Positions 7,012-14,197 of a DNA stretch of 15,242 bases are shown one piece after another. The DNA lies in NCBI GenBank assembly GCA_964347835.1, contig CAYFZR010000042.1:1-15242 (forward strand), read 5' to 3'. The stretch's first letter is position 1, and each line of letters starts with the position of its first letter. Both the position numbers and the translations under genes were made by a program. The notes under the pieces are model-generated. The model was not told where the DNA came from and did no database searches. It saw only the letters and a program-made list of their open reading frames with translations. The DNA is from CAYFZR01 sp964347835 [NCBI: uncultured archaeon] (lineage in GTDB: Archaea; CAYFZR01).

Positions 7012-8925
7012 ATGGCAAAAAACGATGTTCTTGCCGATGTGAAGTTAGCATTAAGTGATACACCTGAAGGAAGTACAGTAACTGAGGTATACTTTGAGGG
7101 ACCAGAGATTGTCGTTTACTCTAAGAGCCCCATCCTTTTGATGGATAATGGAGAAATAATAAGACAACTAGCGAAAGATATTCGAAAAAGAATAGTTATT
7201 AGACCAGATCCCTCAGTGTTAGCAGATCTAGAGGAGGCTAAGTTAAAGATAAAAGGTGTCGTCCCTGAAGAGGCTGAAATGACAAACATAACCTTCGATC
7301 CAAATACTGGAGACGTTATAATAGAGGCCAAAAAACCAGGGCTGGTTATAGGAAAACACGGAAAAACCCTGCGTAATATAACAAGAGAAATTGGTTGGAG
7401 ACCCAGAGTGGTGAGGACCCCTCCTATACCTTCTACAATAATCCAAGGTATTAGAACCATTTTACAAAATGAAAGTGAAGAACGCAAAGAGATACTCCAT
7501 AAGGTTGGAAAAAAGATACATAGGACAGATATTGCAGAAAATGAGTGGATTAGATCATCTTTTTTGGGAGGTTTCAGAGAGGTTGGGCGTTCATCCTTTA
7601 TGCTCCATACACCAAACACCAAGGCGATGATTGAGTGTGGAGTAAACGTAGCAGTTGAAAACAGTAATCTAGCCTTTCCAAGAATAGATCTACCTGAAGC
7701 AAGAATATTAGATGAATTAGATGCTGTAATAGTGAGTCATGCCCATCTAGACCATTGTGGCTTCGTACCTTATCTTTTCAAGTTTGGTTATGAGGGTCCT
7801 GTTTACTGTACTTCTCCTACCAGAGATCTAATGGTGCTCCTTCAGATGGATTACATAGACGTTGCACAAAAAGAAAACAAACATGTTCCTTATGGAAAGA
7901 AAGAGATCAAAGAAGTTATCAAACACTCTGTAACTCTTGATTATGGAGTTGTAACAGATATAGCGCCTGATATGCGACTTACTTTACACAATGCAGGTCA
8001 CATTTTAGGCTCTTCCATTGTTCACGTACACGTTGGAGATGGTTTCCACAACGTCGTTTTCACTGGAGATTTTAAATTTGAAAAGAGCAGATTGTTTCAA
8101 GCAGCCCATTACCGCTTTCCAAGGGTTGAAACTTTGGTTATGGAGGGCACATATGGCAATCCTGAAGACATTATGTCTCCGAGACAAGAAGCAGAAAAAG
8201 AGTTAATAAGAACAATTTCTGACACGGTTAAACGCGGAGGAAAGGTTCTAATTCCAGTGTTTGCCGTGGGCAGATCCCAAGAGATAATGATCGTTTTGGG
8301 AGAATATATCCGTCTTGATATCCTGGAAGAAATTCCAATATTCCTCGACGGCATGATTTGGGATGCCACCGCGATACATACGACCTATCCAGAATTTCTT
8401 TCAAATGAATTAAGAGATCAGATATTCCATCAAGGAAACAACCCTTTCCTCTCCGAAGTTTTCGAGAGAGTAAGCAATCAAAACGAGAGAAATAGCGTCA
8501 TTGATGGCGATCCTTGCGTTGTACTCGCGACCTCCGGAATGCTAACAGGCGGTCCCTCAGTGGAATACTTTCTGAAGTGGTGCGAAGATCCAAAAAATTC
8601 AATAATATTTGTGGGGTACCAAGCAGAGGGTTCTTTGGGCAGGAGAGTTCAAAAAGGATGGAAAGAAATCTCCACTTTGGACGAGGATCATAAAATAAAG
8701 GTTATTGAGGCAAACATTGATGTGCACACAATAGATGGATTTAGCGGCCATTCAGATAGAAATCAACTCATAAACTTCGTAAAGGCAATTAGCCCAAAAC
8801 CAGAAAGGATATTGATAGGTCACGGCGAGAATAACAAGTGTGTAAAACTTGCAAGTTGGTTATACAAACACTTCAGGATTGAAACTTTCGCGCCCCAGAA
8901 CTATGAAACTCTCCGATTTAAATAG
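7012..8925 (+). CDS. fttA: Transcription termination ribonuclease FttA (aCPSF1), KH-MBL-beta-CASP
   Basis: Archaeal CPSF73-like endo/exoribonuclease that cleaves nascent RNA after U-rich tracts and releases RNA polymerase (family knowledge). The 637-aa length fits aCPSF1. Order: two N-terminal KH-like domains (about residues 1-140, with GKHG at 114-117), a metallo-beta-lactamase core with HAHLDH (243-248), GHILG (329-333) and TGD (351-353), a beta-CASP insert with a SGMLTGG segment, then FSGHSD (H580) and IGHGE (H604) completing the metal site. All catalytic motifs are present. ATG at 7012 with GAGGT (7001-7005) is preferred over TTG at 6991, which would put this SD inside the gene. It is probably transcribed with psmB. 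Its stop is 4 nt from that of convergent sepF, so the 3' ends must overlap. Confidence 0.97.
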   Translation: MAKNDVLADVKLALSDTPEGSTVTEVYFEGPEIVVYSKSPILLMDNGEIIRQLAKDIRKRIVIRPDPSVLADLEEAKLKIKGVVPEEAEMTNITFDPNTGDVIIEAKKPGLVIGKHGKTLRNITREIGWRPRVVRTPPIPSTIIQGIRTILQNESEERKEILHKVGKKIHRTDIAENEWIRSSFLGGFREVGRSSFMLHTPNTKAMIECGVNVAVENSNLAFPRIDLPEARILDELDAVIVSHAHLDHCGFVPYLFKFGYEGPVYCTSPTRDLMVLLQMDYIDVAQKENKHVPYGKKEIKEVIKHSVTLDYGVVTDIAPDMRLTLHNAGHILGSSIVHVHVGDGFHNVVFTGDFKFEKSRLFQAAHYRFPRVETLVMEGTYGNPEDIMSPRQEAEKELIRTISDTVKRGGKVLIPVFAVGRSQEIMIVLGEYIRLDILEEIPIFLDGMIWDATAIHTTYPEFLSNELRDQIFHQGNNPFLSEVFERVSNQNERNSVIDGDPCVVLATSGMLTGGPSVEYFLKWCEDPKNSIIFVGYQAEGSLGRRVQKGWKEISTLDEDHKIKVIEANIDVHTIDGFSGHSDRNQLINFVKAISPKPERILIGHGENNKCVKLASWLYKHFRIETFAPQNYETLRFK

Positions 8926-8929
8926 ACAT

Positions 8930-9295
8930 TTATTTCTTTCTAATAATTTTGATGTTTCTTGGAGTGACTATAACACGATCCTCGCTTAAAAGTCCGATAT
9001 CTCCACCCAAACTTAGACTATTGGTCTTTATCTCATCAATAGATCTTTTTAATATCTCTAAATTTTTACTAGCCAAAGGTTTAATGTTCATTATCAGAAT
9101 ATTACCTTCTCTAACGTCTTTTATAATTTCAGGGACGAGAGACTCATCGTTAAAATTCATAACCTTTACATAAGTTTCTCTCTTGAGCTCAGGGATATAC
9201 TCTTCGAATCCTTGAATATCTAATTCAAGGTAGCTTTCAAGTTCTTCTTCTGAGGCTATCCTACCTCTCTTAAATATCCTATCAATCACGCTCAT
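8930..9295 (-). CDS. sepF: Cell division protein SepF
   Basis: 121-aa SepF-family protein. Archaeal SepF tethers FtsZ to the membrane at midcell (family knowledge). The N-terminal MSVIDRIFKRG looks like a short amphipathic membrane-targeting helix. An acidic linker follows to about residue 40. The SepF core (42-118) contains the region around GGDIGLLSEDRVIVTP (97-112), the typical C-terminal signature. ATG at 9295 follows GGAGG by about 7 nt. It is divergent from the HD-domain gene and shares an AT-rich promoter region with it. No ftsZ is in the window, but a minD-like gene lies about 0.7 kb away. Confidence 0.92.
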   Translation of the reverse strand: MSVIDRIFKRGRIASEEELESYLELDIQGFEEYIPELKRETYVKVMNFNDESLVPEIIKDVREGNILIMNIKPLASKNLEILKRSIDEIKTNSLSLGGDIGLLSEDRVIVTPRNIKIIRKK

Positions 9296-9318
9296 TTACT
9301 GGCCTCCTACTAGATATC

Positions 9319-9337
9319 ATATAATTATATAATAAAG
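9319..9337. promoter_or_regulatory. Palindromic AT-rich divergent promoter region, sepF/HD gene
   Basis: ATATAATTATAT (9319-9330) is a perfect 12-bp palindrome, extended by AATAAAG. TATA-like sequence can be read on both strands, so it could serve sepF on the minus strand and the HD gene on the plus strand. Exact start sites cannot be assigned. Confidence 0.4.
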
Positions 9338-9396
9338 TTTTTGTCTTTCTCAAAAATGATTAATAAGAGGTAAATACTTTTTTGTTAGGTGTCTTC

Positions 9397-9951
9397 ATGG
9401 AGAAAGATGTAATTGAATTGATCGAATTTTCTATTAAACTTAAGAAAATTCCTAGATCTGGATGGTTAAAAAGGGGTATTTCTGGAGAATCCGTGGCAGA
9501 ACATTCTTTCTGTACTGCATTGATCACCATGATTCTGTGCGATTTGATGAGGAATGCAGGTAAGGATATAGATATAGAAAAGACGCTTAAGATTTCAATT
9601 TTACATGATATAACTGAATCTCTGCTGTTGGATTTAGATGAGATTTCAACAGGTCTAATTGGCGAGGAAAACAAGAGAATGGCGGAATTAAAGGCTGCAA
9701 GTCAAATATTAGGCATTTTTGATTACAAAGATCTTTGGGATGAGTTTCATAGAAGTGAAACCGTTGAAAGCAAGGTAGTTAAATGTGCTGACAAACTGGA
9801 ATTGCTGTTTCAAGCATCGGAGTACCGTAAAATAGGCTATTCTAGCGAAGTGCTGGATGATCTCTGGGAAGGAGTGGAACTAGAGACACAAGAGGCAAAT
9901 GAGGTATTTATTTTCCTCAAGGAAATTTGGAACTCAAGGAGAAAAATATAA
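9397..9951 (+). CDS. HD-domain phosphohydrolase, YfbR/HDDC2-like 5'-deoxynucleotidase
   Basis: 184-aa HD-superfamily protein. Family members such as E. coli YfbR remove phosphate from deoxynucleoside monophosphates; the substrate here is inferred. Visible signature: RSGW at 20-23, H36 in AEHSF, H70-D71 in ILHDITES, E74, and D132 in KCADKLEL, giving the full H...HD...D metal set. ATG at 9397 follows AGGTG (9387-9391) by 5 nt and is preferred to TTG at 9382, which lies before the SD. It is divergent from sepF. The minD gene starts about 70 nt downstream with its own TATA-like box overlapping this gene's stop. Confidence 0.88.
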   Translation: MEKDVIELIEFSIKLKKIPRSGWLKRGISGESVAEHSFCTALITMILCDLMRNAGKDIDIEKTLKISILHDITESLLLDLDEISTGLIGEENKRMAELKAASQILGIFDYKDLWDEFHRSETVESKVVKCADKLELLFQASEYRKIGYSSEVLDDLWEGVELETQEANEVFIFLKEIWNSRRKI

Positions 9952-9954
9952 AAA
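9945..9954 (+). promoter_or_regulatory. TATA-like box for minD
   Basis: AAATATAAAA overlaps the stop codon of the HD gene (TAA at 9949-9951). It would start transcription near 9975, leaving a leader of about 45 nt before minD. Confidence 0.4.
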
Positions 9955-10021
9955 GTCTCTAATAGAATAAAAACAACTATAATGAACGAGTAGTCTTTCG
10001 GGATCACTTGGAGGCATGATA

Positions 10022-10801
10022 ATGGCAAGATCAATAACTATTGCTTCTGGCAAGGGCGGCACAGGGAAGACTACGATATCTGCCAACTTAGGTGTCACCT
10101 TAGCCCAATACGATAGAGACGTCATAATTCTCGACGCTGACATCGCAATGGCCAATCTGGAATTGATATTGGGAATGGAAGGTCGTGCAATAACCTTACA
10201 TGATGTCCTCGCCGGAGAAGCGGATGTTCATGAGGCAATATACGACGGTCCTGGTGGGGTTAAAGTTGTACCGGCTGGAATTTCTTTAGATGGTTTCAGA
10301 AAGGCTGATCCTGAGAGATTAGAAACAATTCTCATAGAATTGATAAAAGAAACTGATATTTTACTAATAGACGCGCCTGCCGGCTTAGGGAGAGACACCA
10401 TAACCGCACTTGCGGTAGGGCAAGAATCATTGCTGATAGTAAATCCAGAGATCTCTTCAATGTCCGATGCTTTGAAGACAAAAATGGTTACCTCAAGATT
10501 AGGTGGACATGTACTTGGAGCCGTTTTAAATCGCGTGGGATACGAAAAGACTGATCTAACTCGACAAGAAGTCGAGAGCATTTTAGAGATCAACGTAGTT
10601 TCAGTAATACCAGAAGATCCGGAAATAAGGAGATCCGCTGCATATGGTCAACCTATCGTATTAAGGTCGCCAAACTCACCAGCTTCTATAGCAATAAAGA
10701 AGTTGGGCGCTGATCTAATAGGAGAGAGATTCACGCCTCCTTCTTTACCGCAAGAAGGTCTAGTAGACAGGGTTGTTAGAGGTATATTTGGGCGGAGGTA
10801 A
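10022..10801 (+). CDS. minD: MinD/ParA-family cell-positioning ATPase
   Basis: 259-aa SIMIBI-class ATPase of the archaeal MinD type. It has the deviant Walker [10 protein letters not shown] (10-18), [14 protein letters not shown] (38-51) and Walker B-like LLIDAPAG (114-121). The C-terminal [15 protein letters not shown] (245-259) resembles an amphipathic membrane-targeting helix. In archaea MinD homologues position motility or other membrane machines, and MinE is generally absent, so a direct division role is not certain. ATG at 10022 lies 7 nt after GAGG (10011-10014); ATG at 10016 is only 1 nt from it and unlikely. The stop lies 5 nt before the next start, whose SD (GGAGGT) lies within the last codons of minD, indicating coupled translation with the small membrane protein. 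Confidence 0.9.
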   Translation: MARSITIASGKGGTGKTTISANLGVTLAQYDRDVIILDADIAMANLELILGMEGRAITLHDVLAGEADVHEAIYDGPGGVKVVPAGISLDGFRKADPERLETILIELIKETDILLIDAPAGLGRDTITALAVGQESLLIVNPEISSMSDALKTKMVTSRLGGHVLGAVLNRVGYEKTDLTRQEVESILEINVVSVIPEDPEIRRSAAYGQPIVLRSPNSPASIAIKKLGADLIGERFTPPSLPQEGLVDRVVRGIFGRR

Positions 10802-10806
10802 TGATT

Positions 10807-10995
10807 ATGAACTACATCGCTATCATAATTGCGACTTTACTGGCACTCAGCCTTACATTAAATGGTCTCTTGTGGGTTAGGGTAAAACAACTAACGGCAG
10901 AAGTGGACAGGGTGAGAGGCGGCGTTGCAATAACTAGAGAAGAGCTAGAGCAATTAAGAAACAGACTAGAGCGCCTAAGAGGTGTAACCCGATAG
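10807..10995 (+). CDS. Small single-span membrane protein with coiled-coil tail, minD-linked
   Basis: 62-aa protein, not recognised as a named family. Residues 3-25 (YIAIIIATLLALSLTLNGLL) form one hydrophobic span, and residues 28-60 are a charged heptad-like helix (KQLTAEVDRV, EELEQLRNRLERLRG) likely to coil and lie in the cytoplasm. ATG at 10807 is 7 nt after GGAGGT (10794-10799); ATG at 10801 is too close to it and overlaps the minD stop. Spacing shows it is expressed with minD. A membrane anchor or partner that recruits MinD or tunes its ATPase is a reasonable guess, but nothing in the sequence proves it. Confidence 0.75.
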   Translation: MNYIAIIIATLLALSLTLNGLLWVRVKQLTAEVDRVRGGVAITREELEQLRNRLERLRGVTR

Positions 10996-10998
10996 TTC

Positions 10999-11022
10999 GA
11001 GGCCTCCTCACTAAATTTTTAG
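10999..11022. terminator. Short palindromes between convergent minD operon and PUA gene
   Basis: GAGGCCTC (10999-11006) is a perfect palindrome and CTAAATTTTTAG (11011-11022) is a second short dyad with a T-run, covering the PUA gene stop. Only 15 nt separate the two stops. A bidirectional 3'-end signal is possible but weakly supported. Confidence 0.25.
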
Positions 11023-11499
11023 TCCCCAAATTTTATCTCCTATATGATGTACTGTTTTTATTGCACGACCCTTATTCTTCTCCTTAACCTCATTCTTATT
11101 CATTAAGGCTTTACCTATAGCGATAGGTTTTTTATTTTTCTCATCGACAATAACCACAACTTCTCCTTCTTCTATTTCATCTAAGTCGACTATGCCAGGT
11201 ACCATTACGTTTGCACCGCTAACAACATGTTTTACGGCCCCCATATCTACGGTTACCTTTTTAAATGGAAAATCAGAAGATAACAATAATTTAAGTGTAG
11301 GAAAGATATATTCTCGATTAATAAATAAGACTGGAAGATTGTCTATAATAATAATATCGTAATTTTTGGTTTTAGCGATTTCGACCATCTTAGCGTTTTT
11401 GAATATTTCTGTTACAGGGATTTTCCATGTATTCTCTACTCTGGAGATCAATCTGGCAATCTCTTTTTTTTGAATTACATGTCTTTTTTTTATATCCAC
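11011..11499 (-). CDS. PUA-domain RNA-binding protein, MCTS1/Tma20-like
   Basis: 162-aa archaeal protein with an N-terminal pre-PUA domain (about 1-78) and a C-terminal PUA domain (80-158) containing MGAVKHVVSGANVMVPGI (86-103). It resembles the archaeal relatives of eukaryotic MCT-1/Tma20, which act on ribosomes with tRNA; the exact archaeal role is unsettled. GTG at 11499 is preferred: it yields MDIKKRH, a start typical of the family, GGTGAT lies just upstream, and the TATA-like ATTTAAAT near 11531-11538 would start transcription close to 11507. TTG at 11523 would add eight residues but lie upstream of that transcription start. It is divergent from lsm-rpl37e, in keeping with a translation-related neighbourhood. 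Confidence 0.85.
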   Translation of the reverse strand: MDIKKRHVIQKKEIARLISRVENTWKIPVTEIFKNAKMVEIAKTKNYDIIIIDNLPVLFINREYIFPTLKLLLSSDFPFKKVTVDMGAVKHVVSGANVMVPGIVDLDEIEEGEVVVIVDEKNKKPIAIGKALMNKNEVKEKNKGRAIKTVHHIGDKIWGLKI

Positions 11500-11527
11500 A
11501 AAATCACCATTTGAATTTACCAATCGT

Positions 11528-11540
11528 TAAATTTAAATAT
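11528..11540. promoter_or_regulatory. Shared TATA-like region, PUA gene and lsm-rpl37e
   Basis: TAAATTTAAATAT can be read as a TATA box on both strands. It would give a very short leader for the PUA gene leftward and a leader of about 25 nt for lsm rightward. Confidence 0.4.
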
Positions 11541-11584
11541 TCATCCTTCCAAATGCCCTAATCATCAGAGAAAGAGGTATATAA

Positions 11585-11806
11585 ATGACTACGCAGAGAC
11601 CATTGGATGTACTGAATAAGGCTCTAGAGACTCCCATCATCGTGAGGCTCAAAGGCGGAAGAGAGTTGAGAGGTAGACTCAAAGGGTACGATATGCACAT
11701 GAATCTTGTTTTGGAGAACGCTGACGAAATAGAAGAGGGTAACGCCTCCAAAAGATATGGTAAAATAATTGTAAGAGGAGACAACGTAGTATTCATATCG
11801 CCCTAG
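11585..11806 (+). CDS. Sm-like (LSm) RNA-binding protein
   Basis: 73-aa archaeal Sm protein (SmAP), expected to form a heptameric ring that binds U-rich RNA. The Sm1 motif spans about residues 22-47 ([23 protein letters not shown]), and the Sm2 motif [14 protein letters not shown] closes the protein. Length is normal. ATG at 11585 follows GAGGT (11574-11578) by 6 nt. rpl37e starts 9 nt downstream, with its SD overlapping this gene's stop; lsm-rpl37e is a long-known archaeal pairing. Confidence 0.96.
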   Translation: MTTQRPLDVLNKALETPIIVRLKGGRELRGRLKGYDMHMNLVLENADEIEEGNASKRYGKIIVRGDNVVFISP

Positions 11807-11815
11807 GAGATCTAA

Positions 11816-12004
11816 ATGACAAAAGGAACTGCTTCTTTTGGAAAAAGGGGTAAAAAAAGGACTCATTCTGTTTGTAGAAGATGCGGACATTCTTCTTACA
11901 ATATAAGAAAAAGATATTGCGCTGCATGTGGTTTTAGAAAGAGCAAAAAGTTAAGAAGATATTCTTGGCAAAACAAAAAGCTAACTGGTCTGAGACTTGA
12001 ATAA
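11816..12004 (+). CDS. rpl37e: 50S ribosomal protein L37e (eL37)
   Basis: 62-aa basic zinc-ribbon protein of the large ribosomal subunit. It starts [16 protein letters not shown], the conserved N-terminus, and has C20-x2-C23 and C35-x2-C38 as zinc ligands. AGGAGAT (11805-11811) overlaps the lsm stop and places the ATG at 11816. Co-transcribed with lsm; the tRNA gene follows 46 nt later. Confidence 0.97.
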   Translation: MTKGTASFGKRGKKRTHSVCRRCGHSSYNIRKRYCAACGFRKSKKLRRYSWQNKKLTGLRLE

Positions 12005-12019
12005 TAACCTTCCGAAAAA

Positions 12020-12030
12020 CTCTTATCTTA
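12020..12030 (+). promoter_or_regulatory. TATA-like box upstream of tRNA-Ala
   Basis: ACTCTTATCTT lies about 25 nt before the mature tRNA 5' end, the right place for a separate tRNA promoter. It could instead be read through from rpl37e. Confidence 0.35.
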
Positions 12031-12050
12031 GGTGTATAATCTTAAACTGA

Positions 12051-12123
12051 GGGCCCGTAGCTCAGTTGGAAGAGCGTTGCCTTGGCATGGCAGAGGCCCC
12101 GGGTTCAAATCCCGGCGGGTCCA
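12051..12123 (+). tRNA. tRNA-Ala (anticodon GGC)
   Basis: Full cloverleaf. Acceptor GGGCCCG (12051-12057) pairs with CGGGTCC (12116-12122) with one G-U. The D arm is GCTC...GAGC. Anticodon stem TTGCC/GGCAG encloses loop TTGGCAT with anticodon GGC (12084-12086). The variable loop is 5 nt. The T arm is CCGGG-TTCAAAT-CCCGG. The discriminator base is A73, and the following TTC shows that CCA is not encoded. No intron. The first acceptor pairs do not include the G3-U70 at the very end; the G3-U70 pair is present within the stem (third pair G-T), the classic alanine identity element. Confidence 0.97.
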
Positions 12124-12290
12124 TTCAAACATTGTTTAGTTTTGTTAAGGTTAGAACCACCCCTTTATTTCCACAAGAACTCTAACTTAATTTGGCGTTA
12201 TATTAAGAAATCTCCATTACGTTAATTGAAATATTTTCTTAGCCATCTCATTTTTTTGGAGTAAAACCCTTCGTAGGTTCAGTCTCACCA

Positions 12291-12316
12291 TTAACAACGC
12301 TTATAGCGATTGTTGA
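12291..12316 (+). terminator. Bulged stem-loop followed by T-rich sequence
   Basis: AACAACGCT (12293-12301) pairs with AGCG-A-TTGTT (12305-12314) around a 3-nt loop with one bulged A; two weaker outer pairs extend it to 12291-12316. It is followed by TATTTTTATCGATGTTTTT. It could end transcripts from the lsm-rpl37e-tRNA side, but it is 170 nt past the tRNA. Confidence 0.3.
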
Positions 12317-12424
12317 TATTTTTATCGATGTTTTTGATGATATGGGATTTTGGTTTTTCAGGAAGGAGTGAAGATTGAGGAATAGAGAAATAAAATAATT
12401 ATAGAAAATAAACTTGATTTGAAA

Positions 12425-12437
12425 CATTTAAAAAATA
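12425..12437 (+). promoter_or_regulatory. TATA-like box for the Dph6-related gene
   Basis: CATTTAAAAAATA lies about 25 nt before the ATG at 12456, so the transcript would be leaderless or nearly so, consistent with the lack of an SD there. Confidence 0.4.
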
Positions 12438-12455
12438 TTGGGAAAAAATGGTCTT

Positions 12456-13127
12456 ATGAGCTACATTGCATCATGGAGTGGCGGTAAGGATAGTTGTTTC
12501 GCCTGTTATGAAGCAATTCTTAATGGATATGATATTTCTTATCTCGTAAATTTTATCTCCAAAAAACATAAACGGGTAAGTTCTCATGGAACGGAAGCTA
12601 AATTAATTCGATTACAAGCTGAGGCAATCGGCATACCCCTGTTGCAAAAAGAGACTACATGGAATGGATATGAACAAGAGTTCAAAGAGTCGGTAAAAAG
12701 CTTAATTCCTAGTGGTGTAGAGGGCATGGTTTTTGGCGATATATATTTACAAGAGCATAAGGATTGGACAGAGAGAGTTTGCCGAGACCTAGGAATTGAG
12801 GCCATTCAGCCGCTTTGGGGAAAGAACCCAGAAAAAATTTTCCTTGGATTCATAGATGCTGGCTTTGAGGCAACGATAGTTAGTGCTAAATCTGATTTAT
12901 TAAATGAGGAGTGGATTGGTCGGAAGGTGAATGGAGAATTTTTGAAATATCTAAAAGAGAATAATATTGATGTTTGTGGAGAAAATGGCGAATACCACAC
13001 ATTTGTGACTGATGGACCCCTGTTCAAGAGGAAAATAAAAATAATTAAGAGCAAGTCGATTATGAGAGACGGGTACTGGTTCTTAGATACTCTTGAATAT
13101 TCATTACAGAATTTTACCGAGCCCTGA
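12456..13127 (+). CDS. Dph6-related N-type ATP pyrophosphatase
   Basis: 223-aa PP-loop enzyme of the family that includes diphthine-ammonia ligase (Dph6). SGGKDS is at residues 8-13, VSSHG at 41-45, FGDIYLQEH at 93-101, and CGENGEYHTFVTDGPLF at 174-190. The last motif, ending in HTFVxDGP, fits the Dph6-related branch found in archaea and bacteria better than classical Dph6, whose motif is usually closer to GEGGEYET. Diphthamide synthesis on EF-2 is therefore possible but not established. ATG at 12456 is chosen because SYIASWSGGKDS is the natural N-terminus; TTG at 12438 is unlikely. No SD; probably leaderless from the TATA at 12425. Convergent with the nitrilase-family gene, 32 nt between stops. 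Confidence 0.85.
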   Translation: MSYIASWSGGKDSCFACYEAILNGYDISYLVNFISKKHKRVSSHGTEAKLIRLQAEAIGIPLLQKETTWNGYEQEFKESVKSLIPSGVEGMVFGDIYLQEHKDWTERVCRDLGIEAIQPLWGKNPEKIFLGFIDAGFEATIVSAKSDLLNEEWIGRKVNGEFLKYLKENNIDVCGENGEYHTFVTDGPLFKRKIKIIKSKSIMRDGYWFLDTLEYSLQNFTEP

Positions 13128-13159
13128 GTACTCAGACATCTTGATATGGTTTTTGAATT

Positions 13160-14002
13160 TCACCTTTCATATTTTTTGTAAAGATCTGGCCTCCTATCTC
13201 TTAAAAAAGAGTGCGAATCTAGTTTTGGGAGATATTCTTTTATTTCTGCTGTAGAGGTTACGGAGTAAAGGGGCGAATCTTTTCTGCTTTCTCTGAGCCA
13301 TTTAAGATCTAAAGTAGCGGTGACAACCTGTTCTTCCGAATTTGCTTGGACAACAACATCGTCTAATAACTTCGGTGCTACTATGAGCGTTCCTACAGTA
13401 TGAGCTTTGGCCCCTCCTGCGGAAACTAAAAATGCGTTGTTCTCTATGGCCCTAACTCTACAGAATATAGACCAAGGAACAAGGAATGGTCCGGGCATCC
13501 TTCCGGGAACGAATAATACCTCTGCACCTTTTAGAGTCAAAATTCTAGAAATTTCTGGCAACATTAGATCATGACAAATCATGAGGCCGACTTTACCAAA
13601 ATCGGTGTCATAGACGTCTAACGTAGACCCTGGTGTACAACCAGAAAACTTCTCTTCCCATGGAAACAATTGAACCTTTCTGTATATGCCTATAATGTCG
13701 CCATTTCTATCTATAAAAGGTATTGAGCTGTATTTTTTGCCTTCCTTCCTTTCATATATGTTCGGAACGATGTATACTCTATTTTCTTTCGCAAAATCGC
13801 ATAATACGTTACTCGTGGGTCCCGGAATTGCCTCTACGGTGCCTGCGCCGATAAATAGTTCAGGAAGACATATTATGTCAGCTTTTTTTTCTACAGCTTC
13901 TTCCATGAGTTTAATAGCTCTTTCAAGATTTTCTTCTCTTCCTCTTGCCGATTCTGTAACCAATTCCAGTTGGCATGCGGCTACGGTTACCGTATCTTTC
14001 AA
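13160..14002 (-). CDS. Carbon-nitrogen hydrolase (nitrilase superfamily)
   Basis: About 280 aa, hydrolysing an amide, carbamoyl or nitrile C-N bond; the substrate cannot be told. The catalytic triad is visible: E48 in CLPELF, K109 in YRKVQLFPWE and C143 in LMICHDLMLPE. The N-terminal strand TVTVAACQLE and the later NNAFLVSAGG match the amidase fold. TTG at 14002 is preferred because AAGGTG lies 6 nt before it and it yields the usual short N-terminus; GTG at 14020, 14011 or 14008 are alternatives. Cytoplasmic, no signal peptide. It is a single gene between the convergent ATP pyrophosphatase gene and the beta-lactamase-family gene, with no metabolic neighbours that reveal its role. Confidence 0.9.
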   Translation of the reverse strand: MKDTVTVAACQLELVTESARGREENLERAIKLMEEAVEKKADIICLPELFIGAGTVEAIPGPTSNVLCDFAKENRVYIVPNIYERKEGKKYSSIPFIDRNGDIIGIYRKVQLFPWEEKFSGCTPGSTLDVYDTDFGKVGLMICHDLMLPEISRILTLKGAEVLFVPGRMPGPFLVPWSIFCRVRAIENNAFLVSAGGAKAHTVGTLIVAPKLLDDVVVQANSEEQVVTATLDLKWLRESRKDSPLYSVTSTAEIKEYLPKLDSHSFLRDRRPDLYKKYER

Positions 14003-14108
14003 TTTCACCACCTTAAACACTCAGCAATTAAGTAATACCAAATTGTTATACTATTTGAATTTGGGACCTAGAAACCGCGTTAGGATTTTGAAAAAATAAT
14101 AATATGAG

Positions 14109-14127
14109 GGCGAAAAATAACCTCGCC
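14109..14127 (-). terminator. Hairpin plus U-rich tail downstream of the beta-lactamase-family gene
   Basis: GGCGA (14109-14113) pairs with TCGCC (14123-14127) around a 9-nt loop. On the minus strand it is followed by CTCATATTATTATTTTTTC, resembling a bacterial intrinsic terminator for the leftward gene that ends at 14198. Confidence 0.45.
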
Positions 14128-14197
14128 AGTTTGCCCATCATTCATCAAGGAAACCTGAATAGCAGCAATTTCTGTATACTTAGAAATCAAACCCGAA

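Larger units (their letters stand above)
12124..12455. other. AT-rich intergenic region without a supported gene
   Basis: 332 nt between tRNA-Ala and the ATP pyrophosphatase gene. I see a T-rich stretch after the tRNA, a bulged hairpin at 12291-12316, and a TATA-like box near 12425. A 42-codon open stretch ending at TGA 12366-12368 has no good start or SD and is not called. Confidence 0.7.

Noticed and set aside
7116-7622. 168-codon open frame on the minus strand inside fttA
   Set aside because: Antisense to the strongly conserved KH/MBL coding region, no recognisable motifs, low-complexity Ser/Ile-rich translation typical of a shadow frame.
9360-9674. 104-codon minus-strand frame over the HD gene start
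   Set aside because: Opposes a well-supported HD-domain gene with intact motifs; no independent evidence.
10228-10593. 121-codon minus-strand frame inside minD
   Set aside because: Antisense to conserved ATPase sequence; composition as expected for a shadow.
12241-12368. 42-codon open stretch (+) translating to a hydrophobic, protein-like peptide ending FWFFRKE
   Set aside because: Preceded by TAG at 12240-12242, only a late ATG, no SD, no recognised family; could be a gene remnant but chance is at least as likely.
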